Below are positions 1 through 5,136 of a stretch of 6,721 nucleotides of DNA, piece after piece (position 1 is the stretch's first letter; every line of letters starts with the position of its first letter). The stretch comes from Thiotrichaceae bacterium (GTDB lineage Bacteria > Pseudomonadota > Gammaproteobacteria > Thiotrichales > Thiotrichaceae): positions 1 through 6,721 of the forward strand of contig JALWYT010000125.1 of NCBI GenBank assembly GCA_026992705.1, given 5' to 3'. The notes below the pieces were generated by a model. That model was given only the letters and a program-made list of their open reading frames with translations. It was not told the DNA's origin and did not search any database. Position numbers and translations under genes: made by a program.

Positions 1-59
1 CATTAGCTATTGAAGAGGCTCGGAATGTTATGAGAATTTACCAGAGAATATTTAAATAG
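1..59 (+). CDS. C-terminal end of an unidentified gene (partial, enters from left edge)
   Basis: One plus-strand frame is open from the left edge to a TAG at 57-59 and encodes the last 18 residues of a protein, LAIEEARNVMRIYQRIFK. The tail is helix-like and charged, reads like a genuine protein end, and would be convergent with hemN, whose stop lies 60 bases further on. The stretch is too short to name a family, and I do not recognise it. An open frame of this length can occur by chance, so the call rests mainly on the plausible residue composition and on the otherwise unexplained DNA at the edge. No start or ribosome binding site can be seen because it lies outside the window. Confidence 0.4.
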   Translation, partial: LAIEEARNVMRIYQRIFK

Positions 60-119
60 TTGTTTTTATTTCATTTTCAAATAAGATTAAAAGTTAATAG
101 AGTCTAAGTAGAGTAATTG

Positions 120-1511
120 CTAAATAACTTTTGAGAATCGCTCGCTAATATCTTTCTTTCGTAAACCAACATCAAATACCATGCAAATATTTCTAATTAG
201 GAAGCGTCCTGAGTTGGAGACTTGTATGCCGTCCTCGTCAATACTTAATAAATTGTCTTCTACCATTGGCTGAAGCATTTTCATTTCACGAGCAAATGCG
301 TCAACAAAGCAGAAGCCATAGCTGCTTTCAAATAGCTCAAAGTCTAATTTAAAGTGGCAGGCTAGTTGTTGGATAATACGCCTGCGGATTAGATCATCAT
401 CGTCAAGGCTCAAGCCTTTTATAACGGGGAAATGCCCTGTGGCAATGGTTTTATAATAGTCTTCATTATTTTTAGTATTTTGGCTGTAGCAACCTGCTAC
501 ACTGCTAATCGAACTCACACCCATTGCGATAAGGTCACAGTCTGAGTGGGTTGTGTAGCCTTGGAAATTGCGGTGGAGTTTGCCGTTCTTTTGAGCAAGA
601 GCTAATTCATCATCAGGCTTGGCAAAATGATCCATGCCGATATAAACATAGCCATGCTCTATTAGCTTTTCTACGGATAATTGTAGTATTTCTAGCTTTT
701 CTTCAGCGGATGGTAGGTCTTCTGCATTAATGCGTCGCTGAGGTTTAAATAAATTGGGCAGATGAGCATAGTTAAAGACTGAAATACGGTCAGGTGATAG
801 CTTGATAATTTCGTCGAGGGTTTGGTTAAAGCTATCAACGCTTTGGAAAGGTAAGCCATAAATCAAATCAATACTGATAGAGCGAGCATCGTTATCACGG
901 CAGGCTTCGATAATGGCTCGGGTTTCTTCAATGGGTTGAATCCTATTAACAGCTTTTTGTACTTTGTCATTAACATCTTGTACGCCTAAACTAAAGCGAT
1001 TAAAGCCAACATCACGCAAAACGCTAATGGTTGTGGCATCGACTGAGCGGGGGTCAATTTCGATAGAATAATCACCGTCATCACTCAAATATAAATTGAA
1101 ATGTTCACGGATTTTATCTATTAGGGATTCAATGTGCTGGTTATTGAGGAATGTTGGTGTTCCGCCCCCAAAGTGTAATTGCTCTACACGACGATCATCG
1201 TCATAAAGCTCTGCTTGCATCTCAATTTCTTTGTAGAGATATTTTAAGTAGGTATCGGCTTTGGAGTAGTCTTTTGTAACAATTTTATTGCAGGCACAAT
1301 AAAAGCAAACGGTGTCACAAAATGGAATGTGAAAATAGAGTGATAATGGGGCTGGAATTAAATCATCATTGCTATTGCGAGCATGTTGCAAGTAGTCCTT
1401 TTCTGTAAATTGCTCAGTAAATGCAACAGCCGTTGGATATGAGGTATAACGTGGTCCAGAAGTGTCATAGCGTTTAATCATTTCTGGGTTGAATTGTATT
1501 TTTTCCGACAT
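120..1511 (-). CDS. hemN: Oxygen-independent coproporphyrinogen III oxidase (radical SAM)
   Basis: HemN converts coproporphyrinogen III to protoporphyrinogen IX by two oxidative decarboxylations in the cytoplasm, without O2. It uses a [4Fe-4S] cluster and S-adenosylmethionine. The 463-residue product is close to the 457 residues of E. coli HemN and aligns along its whole length. The N-terminal SGPRYTSYPTA segment (18-28) is present. The radical-SAM motif is HIPFCDTVCFYCAC (61-74), with cluster cysteines C65, C69 and C72 and the adjacent HemN-type C74. The SAM-binding GGGTPTFL lies at 115-122, IDPR at 152-155, NYAHLP at 247-252, GMDHFAKPDDELA at 292-304 and the C-terminal NICMVFD at 441-447. 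These features separate true HemN from HemW-like paralogues, which lack the long C-terminal domain. The ATG start at 1511 is preceded by AAGGT at 1521-1525 with 9-base spacing. It appears monocistronic, with a perfect FNR-type site upstream, which fits anaerobic induction. No clear terminator follows it. Confidence 0.97.
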   Translation of the reverse strand: MSEKIQFNPEMIKRYDTSGPRYTSYPTAVAFTEQFTEKDYLQHARNSNDDLIPAPLSLYFHIPFCDTVCFYCACNKIVTKDYSKADTYLKYLYKEIEMQAELYDDDRRVEQLHFGGGTPTFLNNQHIESLIDKIREHFNLYLSDDGDYSIEIDPRSVDATTISVLRDVGFNRFSLGVQDVNDKVQKAVNRIQPIEETRAIIEACRDNDARSISIDLIYGLPFQSVDSFNQTLDEIIKLSPDRISVFNYAHLPNLFKPQRRINAEDLPSAEEKLEILQLSVEKLIEHGYVYIGMDHFAKPDDELALAQKNGKLHRNFQGYTTHSDCDLIAMGVSSISSVAGCYSQNTKNNEDYYKTIATGHFPVIKGLSLDDDDLIRRRIIQQLACHFKLDFELFESSYGFCFVDAFAREMKMLQPMVEDNLLSIDEDGIQVSNSGRFLIRNICMVFDVGLRKKDISERFSKVI

Positions 1512-1520
1512 TAGAGATAT

Positions 1521-1525
1521 ACCTT
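1521..1525 (-). promoter_or_regulatory. hemN ribosome binding site
   Basis: On the minus strand AAGGT lies 9 bases before the hemN ATG at 1511, in an otherwise AT-rich leader. It supports this start, as does the N-terminal alignment with E. coli HemN. Confidence 0.6.
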
Positions 1526-1565
1526 AAATATAAATATATACAGAGGTTCCTTAATCTAACAAACC

Positions 1566-1571
1566 ACTGTA
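1566..1571 (-). promoter_or_regulatory. Possible -10 element of the hemN promoter
   Basis: Minus-strand TACAGT matches TATAAT at 4 of 6 positions, including the conserved second A and final T. It is placed so that the FNR site at 1592-1605 would be centred near -39.5, close to the class II activator position of -41.5. No recognisable -35 is needed at such promoters. The exact -41.5 register gives CAGTGG, which is not -10-like, so the true start site is uncertain. AT-rich alternatives exist nearer the gene (TAGATT at 1553-1558). Confidence 0.3.
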
Positions 1572-1591
1572 ATCATGCACATAGTTGGGCA

Positions 1592-1605
1592 TTGATATTT
1601 ATCAA
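1592..1605 (-). promoter_or_regulatory. Perfect FNR/Anr binding site upstream of hemN
   Basis: The sequence TTGATATTTATCAA matches the FNR/Anr consensus TTGAT-N4-ATCAA at all ten defined positions. It is palindromic, so it has no intrinsic strand. It lies 81-94 bases upstream of the hemN start. FNR and Anr are oxygen-sensing CRP-family activators, and hemN is a known target in several gammaproteobacteria, for example through Anr in Pseudomonas. I infer that hemN is induced at low oxygen. The regulator gene itself is not in the window. Confidence 0.75.
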
Positions 1606-1650
1606 AGAGTTTGAGGTTATTGTATTAACGATAGTTAATGAAAACTAGAT

Positions 1651-1664
1651 ATGATCTACGTCAA
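1651..1664 (+). promoter_or_regulatory. Imperfect FNR/CRP-family site upstream of the candidate small RNA
   Basis: ATGAT-CTAC-GTCAA matches the FNR consensus TTGAT-N4-ATCAA at 8 of 10 positions; the two mismatches are the outermost first base and the first base of the second half. Its centre (1657.5) is about 60 bases upstream of the predicted start of the plus-strand RNA, near the class I position of -61.5. The same bases partly fit a CRP-type site, so the regulator could be either. Two-mismatch matches are not rare in AT-rich DNA, and position is the main support. Confidence 0.3.
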
Positions 1665-1682
1665 CAAAGCAAGCAATCACAA

Positions 1683-1710
1683 TTGAATAACATACTTATA
1701 TTGCTAGTAT
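1683..1710 (+). promoter_or_regulatory. Sigma-70 promoter (extended -10) for a plus-strand RNA
   Basis: The -35 candidate TTGAAT (1683-1688) is separated by 16 bases from TAGTAT (1705-1710). The latter is preceded by TG at 1702-1703 and one base, giving an extended -10. TATTAT at 1708-1713 is an overlapping alternative. Transcription would start near 1716-1718. This is immediately before or at the base of the first hairpin of the predicted RNA. No protein-coding gene lies downstream on this strand before the terminator at 1882-1909. Confidence 0.5.
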
Positions 1711-1716
1711 TATGAT

Positions 1717-1909
1717 TACAGATACGGTATATGTTTGGCGTATCTGATAAGTCTATCTAAATGTATATTTTTACATCCTCCTCCTCCGATAGACTTCTTG
1801 GTAAATGTGATTGAATATTGTTTGGTCATGGCTTCAATATTTCAAATAATCACGTTAACCAATCTAAACATACCCTAAATTAGCCCTCCGTTTGGAGGGT
1901 TCTTTTTTT
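1717..1909 (+). ncRNA. Candidate structured small RNA with an exposed anti-Shine-Dalgarno tract
   Basis: This is a predicted RNA of about 190 bases in the hemN-pyrC gap. I do not recognise it as a known family. Hairpin 1 pairs 1719-1726 with 1739-1746 (8 perfect pairs), extended by 1716-1718 with 1748-1750 around a bulged A1747. Hairpin 2 pairs 1749-1757 with 1788-1796 (9 perfect pairs). Inside it, 1761-1765 pairs with 1772-1776, leaving CCTCCTCCTCC (1777-1787) unpaired. Hairpin 3 pairs 1798-1812 with 1848-1862 (14 of 15 positions, one G-U, one A-A mismatch), and inside it 1814-1820 pairs with 1835-1841. A GC-rich terminator follows. Hairpins 1 and 2 compete for A1749 and A1750. Promoter, consecutive hairpins and terminator agree in strand and order. 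The C-rich loop could base-pair with ribosome binding sites, as in sRNAs of other bacteria with C/U-rich loops. Targets and function are unknown. Tiny ORFs inside lack ribosome binding sites. Confidence 0.6.
1882..1909 (+). terminator. Intrinsic terminator on the plus strand (end of the candidate small RNA)
   Basis: CCCTCC (1884-1889) pairs perfectly with GGAGGG (1894-1899) across the loop GTTT. The stem extends by G-T and A-T pairs to 1882/1901, and a T run follows on the plus strand to 1909. The T run shows that it terminates plus-strand transcription, away from hemN. On the minus strand the bases after the stem are CTAATTTAGGG, not T-rich, so it is at best a weak terminator for pyrC, whose stop lies 18 bases away. 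ACCCT (1872-1876) could pair instead with AGGGT (1896-1900) and compete with this stem. Confidence 0.85.
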
Positions 1910-1926
1910 GCTGATCTGATTATTCC

Positions 1927-3261
1927 CTATCGCTCAAAAGCCAAACGCATACCCAAACTATTATCTTCAATCTCACCGTTGTACCAAACTCGATTGCCAT
2001 TGACCCATGTTGCAACAATTGAGGAGCGGAATTCATAGCCGTCAAATGTTGTCCATTTACATTTTGATAATACATTACGATGTAGGGCTTTTGTTGTTTT
2101 ATCCAAATCAATCAGGGTTAAATCTGCCCAATAGCCTTCTCGAATATAGCCTCTGTCTTTAATTTGAAAGCGTTTCGCTACAGCATGGCTGACTTTCTCG
2201 GCAATAAACTCTAGCGTGAAAATACCATCATGATAGTTTTCTAAAATCGCAGGTAGAGCATATTGTACAAGTGGTAAGCCTGATGGTGCTTGGAAATAGC
2301 TATTTTGTTTTTCTTCCCATGTATGCGGTGCGTGATCAGTGGCGATGGTGTCAATTCGCCCTTCCATTAAGCCTTGTATAATCCCTGCCCTATCTTCGGC
2401 TGTTTTAATCGCAGGGTTGCATTTTATCAAAGAACCTTTTTCTGCATAATCTTCATCTGAAAACACTAAGAAGTGAACACAGGCTTCTGCACTGATTTGC
2501 TTGTCTTGTAAATCATCGTTTGAAAATAGCTCGACTTCTTTGGCAGTGGAGATATGCAAAACATGGAGTTTTGTGCCGTGCTGTTTAGCGAGTTCTACCG
2601 CGAATGAAGAGGATTTATAGCAGGCTTCTTCACTACGAATAATAGGATGCAGTTCAAATGGAATGTCATCGCCATGTATTTGTCGATAACTTTCTTCATT
2701 CTCCAGAATGGTTGGCGTGTCTTCACAGTGTGTTGCGACTAATATCGGCGAGTGTTTGAAAATTTGCTCCAGCGTATCAGGATCATCAACCAGCATATTG
2801 CCTGTTGAGGCTCCCATAAAAACTTTAACACCACAGGCTGCATTGGGGTCAAGTGATTTTATTGATTCCAGATTGTCGTTTGAAGCACCAAGATAGAATG
2901 AATAATTGGCTAATGAGTGCTTTGCAGCGAGTTGATATTTTTCTTCAAGAATTTCAGCAGTAAGTGTATTGGGAATGGTATTGGGCATATCCATATAAGA
3001 GGTAATTCCACCAGCAACTGCGGCTCGGCTTTCGGTGGCTATGGTGGCTTTATGCTCCATTCCTGGTTCTCGGAAGTGAACTTGCCCATCAATCATGCCA
3101 GGCATTAAAATTTTTCCTCTAGCATCATAAACAGTGCTGGTGGCATCTGCAGTAATTTCACTGGCAATCTTTTCGATCCTTCCTGATTTTATTAAAATAT
3201 CAGCTTCCTGAATTTCACCATCATTAACAATTTTTGCATTTGTTATTAGTAATGAACGCAT
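1927..3261 (-). CDS. pyrC: Dihydroorotase, class I, Bacteroidetes-like type
   Basis: Dihydroorotase interconverts N-carbamoyl-L-aspartate and L-dihydroorotate, the third step of pyrimidine synthesis, in the cytoplasm. The product (444 residues from this start) is an amidohydrolase-superfamily protein of class I length, well above the about 348 residues of E. coli PyrC. Visible motifs are DGQVHFREPG (58-67), MPNT (92-95), the probable carboxylated lysine K146 in GVKVF, H178 in THCED, H236 in LHIST, N282 in KCNPAIK and D309 in ATDHAPH. The first metal-binding His of the usual HxH is Gln60; I recall Bacteroidetes homologues having the same change. The other ligands are present, so activity is likely. 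ATG at 3261 is chosen over ATG at 3267 because AAGGA at 3269-3273 is 7 bases from the former and only 1 from the latter. It is last in the sspA-sspB-folA-pyrC unit. Its relatives among Bacteroidetes suggest past transfer, but this is from memory of sequences. Confidence 0.93.
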   Translation of the reverse strand: MRSLLITNAKIVNDGEIQEADILIKSGRIEKIASEITADATSTVYDARGKILMPGMIDGQVHFREPGMEHKATIATESRAAVAGGITSYMDMPNTIPNTLTAEILEEKYQLAAKHSLANYSFYLGASNDNLESIKSLDPNAACGVKVFMGASTGNMLVDDPDTLEQIFKHSPILVATHCEDTPTILENEESYRQIHGDDIPFELHPIIRSEEACYKSSSFAVELAKQHGTKLHVLHISTAKEVELFSNDDLQDKQISAEACVHFLVFSDEDYAEKGSLIKCNPAIKTAEDRAGIIQGLMEGRIDTIATDHAPHTWEEKQNSYFQAPSGLPLVQYALPAILENYHDGIFTLEFIAEKVSHAVAKRFQIKDRGYIREGYWADLTLIDLDKTTKALHRNVLSKCKWTTFDGYEFRSSIVATWVNGNRVWYNGEIEDNSLGMRLAFER

Positions 3262-3268
3262 GAACATA

Positions 3269-3273
3269 TCCTT
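3269..3273 (-). promoter_or_regulatory. Ribosome binding site that decides the pyrC start
   Basis: Minus-strand AAGGA lies 7 bases from the ATG at 3261 but only 1 base from the ATG at 3267, so 3261 is the likely start. The site begins just after the folA stop codon (3276-3278), suggesting that the two genes are translated from one message and possibly coupled. Confidence 0.7.
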
Positions 3274-3275
3274 TT

Positions 3276-3761
3276 TTATTTGACTCTGTTCATTATAGTA
3301 AATGTATAAGGATGCACATTTTTTTTATTGGCTTTATGTCGCTTCTCATAAATTATTTCCCACTGATATTGAGAATAATCAGGAAAAAAGGTATCTCCTT
3401 CATAGTCTGCATCAATAAACGTAAGATAAAGGCGATCTGCCATTGGCAGACACTGCTGATAAACCTGTGCCCCGCCAGCAATCATTAGTTCAGCAGCATC
3501 GCTAGTGCTTTCTATAATGGCACTCAGTGAATCAAATAACTCACAGCCTACTATTTGGTTATTGAGATTACGGGTTAAGATAATATTGCGACGATTAGGC
3601 AGAGGTTTGCCGATAGAATTGTAAGTATTTCGCCCCATAACAATGGGCTTATTCAGAGTGTTTTTCTTAAACCACGCAAAATCAGCAGGTAAATGCCAAG
3701 GCATGCTATTTTTGAATCCAATAACGCGACGATTTGCCATTGCCGCAATCATTGAAATCAT
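3276..3761 (-). CDS. folA: Dihydrofolate reductase
   Basis: FolA reduces dihydrofolate to tetrahydrofolate with NADPH, supplying one-carbon carriers for thymidylate, purine and methionine synthesis. The 161-residue product matches the 159 residues of E. coli DHFR, beginning MISMIAAMANRRVIG against MISLIAALAVDRVIG. Catalytic D27, W22 and M20 in the mobile loop (NSMPWHLPAD, 18-27), F31, T46, R57 and the NADPH-binding GGAQVY segment are present. It is a chromosomal type, not a plasmid trimethoprim-resistance type. The start is the ATG at 3761, whose A is shared with the sspB TGA (TGATG). A GTG at 3764 would add one residue but does not fit the family N-terminus. AAAGG inside the end of sspB (3772-3776) serves as ribosome binding site. 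The overlap implies translational coupling to sspB. The stop is just ahead of the pyrC ribosome binding site. Confidence 0.97.
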   Translation of the reverse strand: MISMIAAMANRRVIGFKNSMPWHLPADFAWFKKNTLNKPIVMGRNTYNSIGKPLPNRRNIILTRNLNNQIVGCELFDSLSAIIESTSDAAELMIAGGAQVYQQCLPMADRLYLTFIDADYEGDTFFPDYSQYQWEIIYEKRHKANKKNVHPYTFTIMNRVK

Positions 3762-4192
3762 CACTTAACGACCTTTAAATGGGATGGACGTTTCTTTTTC
3801 GTTTTTTTAGTGGCAGTCGATGATGTACTTACTTTATCCTTAGAAACAGGTTGAGCAAAAGGACCTGGAGGTATTTCGCCACCATCTAATTCAGCAAGGA
3901 CAATACCTTCACCGTTTTCCATTGCGTAAATACCGAGGATAGAATAAATGGGCAGATAAATATCATAGGGTTTTCCACCAAAACGTGCACTAAAGCTAAC
4001 GTATTCATCTTCTAACACTAAACCTCTTACTGCATCAAGGCTTGCGTTTAGAATAATTTTTCCATTCTCGACATAAGCACGCGGTACATCTACTCCTTCA
4101 AATTCAGCATCAACAACTAAATGTGGTGTAAGACCATTATCTGTAATCCAATCATAAAAAGCTCTGAAGAAATAAGGACGTTTTGGAATCAT
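3761..4192 (-). CDS. sspB: ClpXP protease specificity-enhancing factor SspB
   Basis: SspB is a cytoplasmic dimeric adaptor that binds ssrA-tagged peptides released by tmRNA and tethers them to the ClpX unfoldase. The N-terminal RPYFFRAFYDW (5-15), LTPHLVVDA (21-29), NGKIILN (43-49), SFSARFGG (66-73) and IYAMENGEG (88-96) match the folded substrate-binding domain of E. coli SspB. The C-terminus, HLKVVK, matches the E. coli ClpX-binding tail LRVVK, so both ends of the adaptor are intact. At 143 residues it is shorter than the 165 of E. coli. The linker between the two parts (about 108-135) is short, Ser/Thr-rich and lysine-rich (KKTKKK), where the E. coli linker is acidic. AGGAG at 4200-4204 is 7 bases from the ATG. 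It follows sspA by a 21-base gap and overlaps folA by one base, so it belongs to the same operon. Confidence 0.96.
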   Translation of the reverse strand: MIPKRPYFFRAFYDWITDNGLTPHLVVDAEFEGVDVPRAYVENGKIILNASLDAVRGLVLEDEYVSFSARFGGKPYDIYLPIYSILGIYAMENGEGIVLAELDGGEIPPGPFAQPVSKDKVSTSSTATKKTKKKRPSHLKVVK

Positions 4193-4213
4193 GATTCTAC
4201 TCCTGTTCCAATC

Positions 4214-4840
4214 TTATGGGCGAATCGCTTTTTCTGCGTCACTTAGTGCAACCTGAAAGGCATCGCGGGAAAATACACGATCCATATAAGCAAGTATCGG
4301 CTTAGCATTTTCTGGAACATTAATTCCATACTTGGGTAAACGCCATAAAATTGGAGCAATGGTTGCATCAATTAAAGAAAAAGTATCGCTTAAGAAATAA
4401 GGTTTATGTTCAAATACACTACTCGCAGATAATACACCTTCTTGCAATATCGAGCGTGCTATTTCTGCTTTGTTTTTATCTTCTCCTTCAATATCATCAA
4501 GTAATGAATACCAATCTTTTTCAATACGGTATAAAGCGAGGCGTGAGTGGGCACGAGAAACAGGGTCAACAGGCATTAATGGCGGGTGAGGAAAACGCTC
4601 ATCTAAGTATTCCATAATAATACGGGACTCATATAAAACGAGTTCTCTATCAATTAATGTTGGAGCAGTATTATAAGGGTTTAAATCAGCAAGGTCTTCA
4701 GGAGGGTTATCAGGATTAATATTGATGATATCTGCCTGAATATCCTTCTCAGCAAGAACAATTCTTACACGATGACTATTTGCATTATCAGGTGCTGAGA
4801 AGAGTGTCATGACTGAACGTCGATTTGAAACTGCTGCCAT
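4214..4840 (-). CDS. sspA: Stringent starvation protein A (GST-fold RNA polymerase-associated regulator)
   Basis: SspA binds RNA polymerase holoenzyme and alters transcription during stationary phase and stress; in E. coli it lowers H-NS and supports acid tolerance, and in other pathogens it acts with partner regulators. The 208 residues align end to end with the 212 of E. coli. The N-terminal thioredoxin-like domain has RRSVMTLFS (7-15) and VRIVLAEK (25-32). The conserved surface motif FPHPPL includes P84-H85-P86, which is essential in E. coli SspA. The C-terminal helical domain has RIEKDWY (105-111), KPYFLSD (146-152) and LWRLP (165-169). As usual for SspA, the glutathione-binding catalytic residues of true transferases are not evident. 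The ATG at 4840 is preceded by GGAG at 4851-4854 with 10-base spacing. It is first in the sspA-sspB-folA-pyrC unit and starts after the pet operon terminator, so it probably has its own promoter. Confidence 0.97.
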   Translation of the reverse strand: MAAVSNRRSVMTLFSAPDNANSHRVRIVLAEKDIQADIININPDNPPEDLADLNPYNTAPTLIDRELVLYESRIIMEYLDERFPHPPLMPVDPVSRAHSRLALYRIEKDWYSLLDDIEGEDKNKAEIARSILQEGVLSASSVFEHKPYFLSDTFSLIDATIAPILWRLPKYGINVPENAKPILAYMDRVFSRDAFQVALSDAEKAIRP

Positions 4841-4932
4841 TCTTTTAATACTCCATAAAACAAAGCTATTTATTTAATTGATAAATTCAGCTCGAACTTC
4901 GTCATAAAATACACTGTAGGTCATACGATATA

Positions 4933-4958
4933 ACTACTAATATCTAAAATACAGTAGT
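4933..4958. repeat. Inverted repeat in the sspA leader
   Basis: ACTACT (4933-4938) and AGTAGT (4953-4958) form a 6-base inverted repeat around 14 AT-rich bases. It would fold as a weak hairpin in the sspA leader or could be an operator half-site pair. There is no match to a regulator site I recognise, and arms this short can arise by chance. Confidence 0.25.
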
Positions 4959-5006
4959 ATGTATGCCCCGCATTCCACAAAAAAGCTATATATGCGAGCT
5001 ACGGGT

Positions 5007-5035
5007 ATTATATTTTTCTAGTGTACAGAAATAGA
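5007..5035 (-). promoter_or_regulatory. Possible promoter of the sspA-sspB-folA-pyrC unit
   Basis: A perfect TATAAT lies on the minus strand at 5007-5012. The hexamer 17 bases further up (TCTATT, 5030-5035) is a poor -35. Transcription would start near 5000, giving an untranslated leader of about 160 bases, and the promoter would abut the petC terminator. In AT-rich DNA a single perfect -10 is only modest evidence. I see no clear better candidate in 4841-5006, although TTGTGG (minus strand, 4975-4980) could be a second -35. Confidence 0.4.
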
Positions 5036-5061
5036 AAAACCACCCTAACCGAAATTAGGGT
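5033..5061 (-). terminator. Intrinsic terminator of the pet (bc1) operon
   Basis: On the minus strand ACCCTAA (from 5061) pairs with TTAGGGT (to 5042) around TTTCGG. It is followed by GG and then five T bases (5039-5035) and more T-rich sequence. It lies 75 bases after the petC stop. An outer set of A-T pairs on both sides also gives TTTT on the plus strand (5064-5067), so it may work in both directions, though nothing is seen on the plus strand to terminate. Confidence 0.75.
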
Positions 5062-5136
5062 AGTTTTCTGTTACTAAGTTTTTTTACTGAAAATGCAGTA
5101 GAAAAGTTAACTCAGTATTTTATATCACAATATGGT

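Larger units (their letters stand above)
1512..1926. other. hemN-pyrC intergenic region (415 bases)
   Basis: This gap has no protein-coding gene I can support. Reading rightwards it holds the hemN leader and FNR site (1512-1605), a stretch of about 75 bases with one imperfect FNR-like site, a plus-strand promoter (1683-1710), the candidate structured RNA (1717-1909) and the short spacer to the pyrC stop. The right half is rich in inverted repeats and the left half is not. Confidence 0.8.
4841..5136. other. sspA-petC intergenic region (296 bases)
   Basis: No gene is seen here. The gap holds the petC terminator, a possible sspA promoter directly next to it, an AT-rich leader of about 160 bases with one inverted repeat, and the sspA ribosome binding site. 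The untranslated leader is long, but I see no riboswitch-like fold in it. Confidence 0.6.

Noticed and set aside
89..132. Inverted repeat AAAAGTTA/TAACTTTT around the hemN stop codon
   Set aside because: Eight A-T-rich pairs across a 28-base loop and no clean T run make it a poor terminator, so it was not called.
1749..1796. Reading the hairpin 2 region on the minus strand, where it would show GGAGGAGGAGG in a loop as a CsrA/RsmA-type site in pyrC read-through RNA
   Set aside because: The terminator T run and the extended -10 promoter both favour the plus strand. It remains possible only if pyrC transcripts read through.
1712..1879. Short plus-strand ORFs within the candidate RNA: 11 codons from 1712, 9 from 1731, 17 from 1761, 16 from 1829
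   Set aside because: None has a Shine-Dalgarno sequence at a proper distance, the first starts at or before the predicted transcript start, and all overlap strong hairpins. A dual-function RNA cannot be excluded but nothing supports it.
1717..1909. 6S RNA, suggested by the length of about 190 bases
   Set aside because: 6S RNA folds as one long rod in which the 5' and 3' ends pair around a large central bubble. Here the ends do not pair and there are separate hairpins and a C-rich loop.
1920..2111. Minus-strand ORF of 63 codons overlapping the end of pyrC
   Set aside because: It lies in another frame inside pyrC, which has full family motifs to its end.
2708..3108. Two plus-strand ORFs of about 60 codons at 2708-2896 and 2917-3108
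   Set aside because: They lie antisense inside the well-supported pyrC gene and have no convincing ribosome binding site or recognisable product.
4351..4617. Plus-strand ORF of 88 codons antisense to sspA
   Set aside because: It is a shadow of sspA. The translated product is Leu/His/Gln-rich in a way expected from the reverse frame of a real gene.
5086..5103. Small hairpin TACTG/CAGTA next to a T run, just after petC
   Set aside because: Only five pairs, and the T run precedes the stem on the plus strand (A run after it on the minus strand), so it is not in terminator order for either strand. The stronger hairpin at 5042-5061 explains termination.
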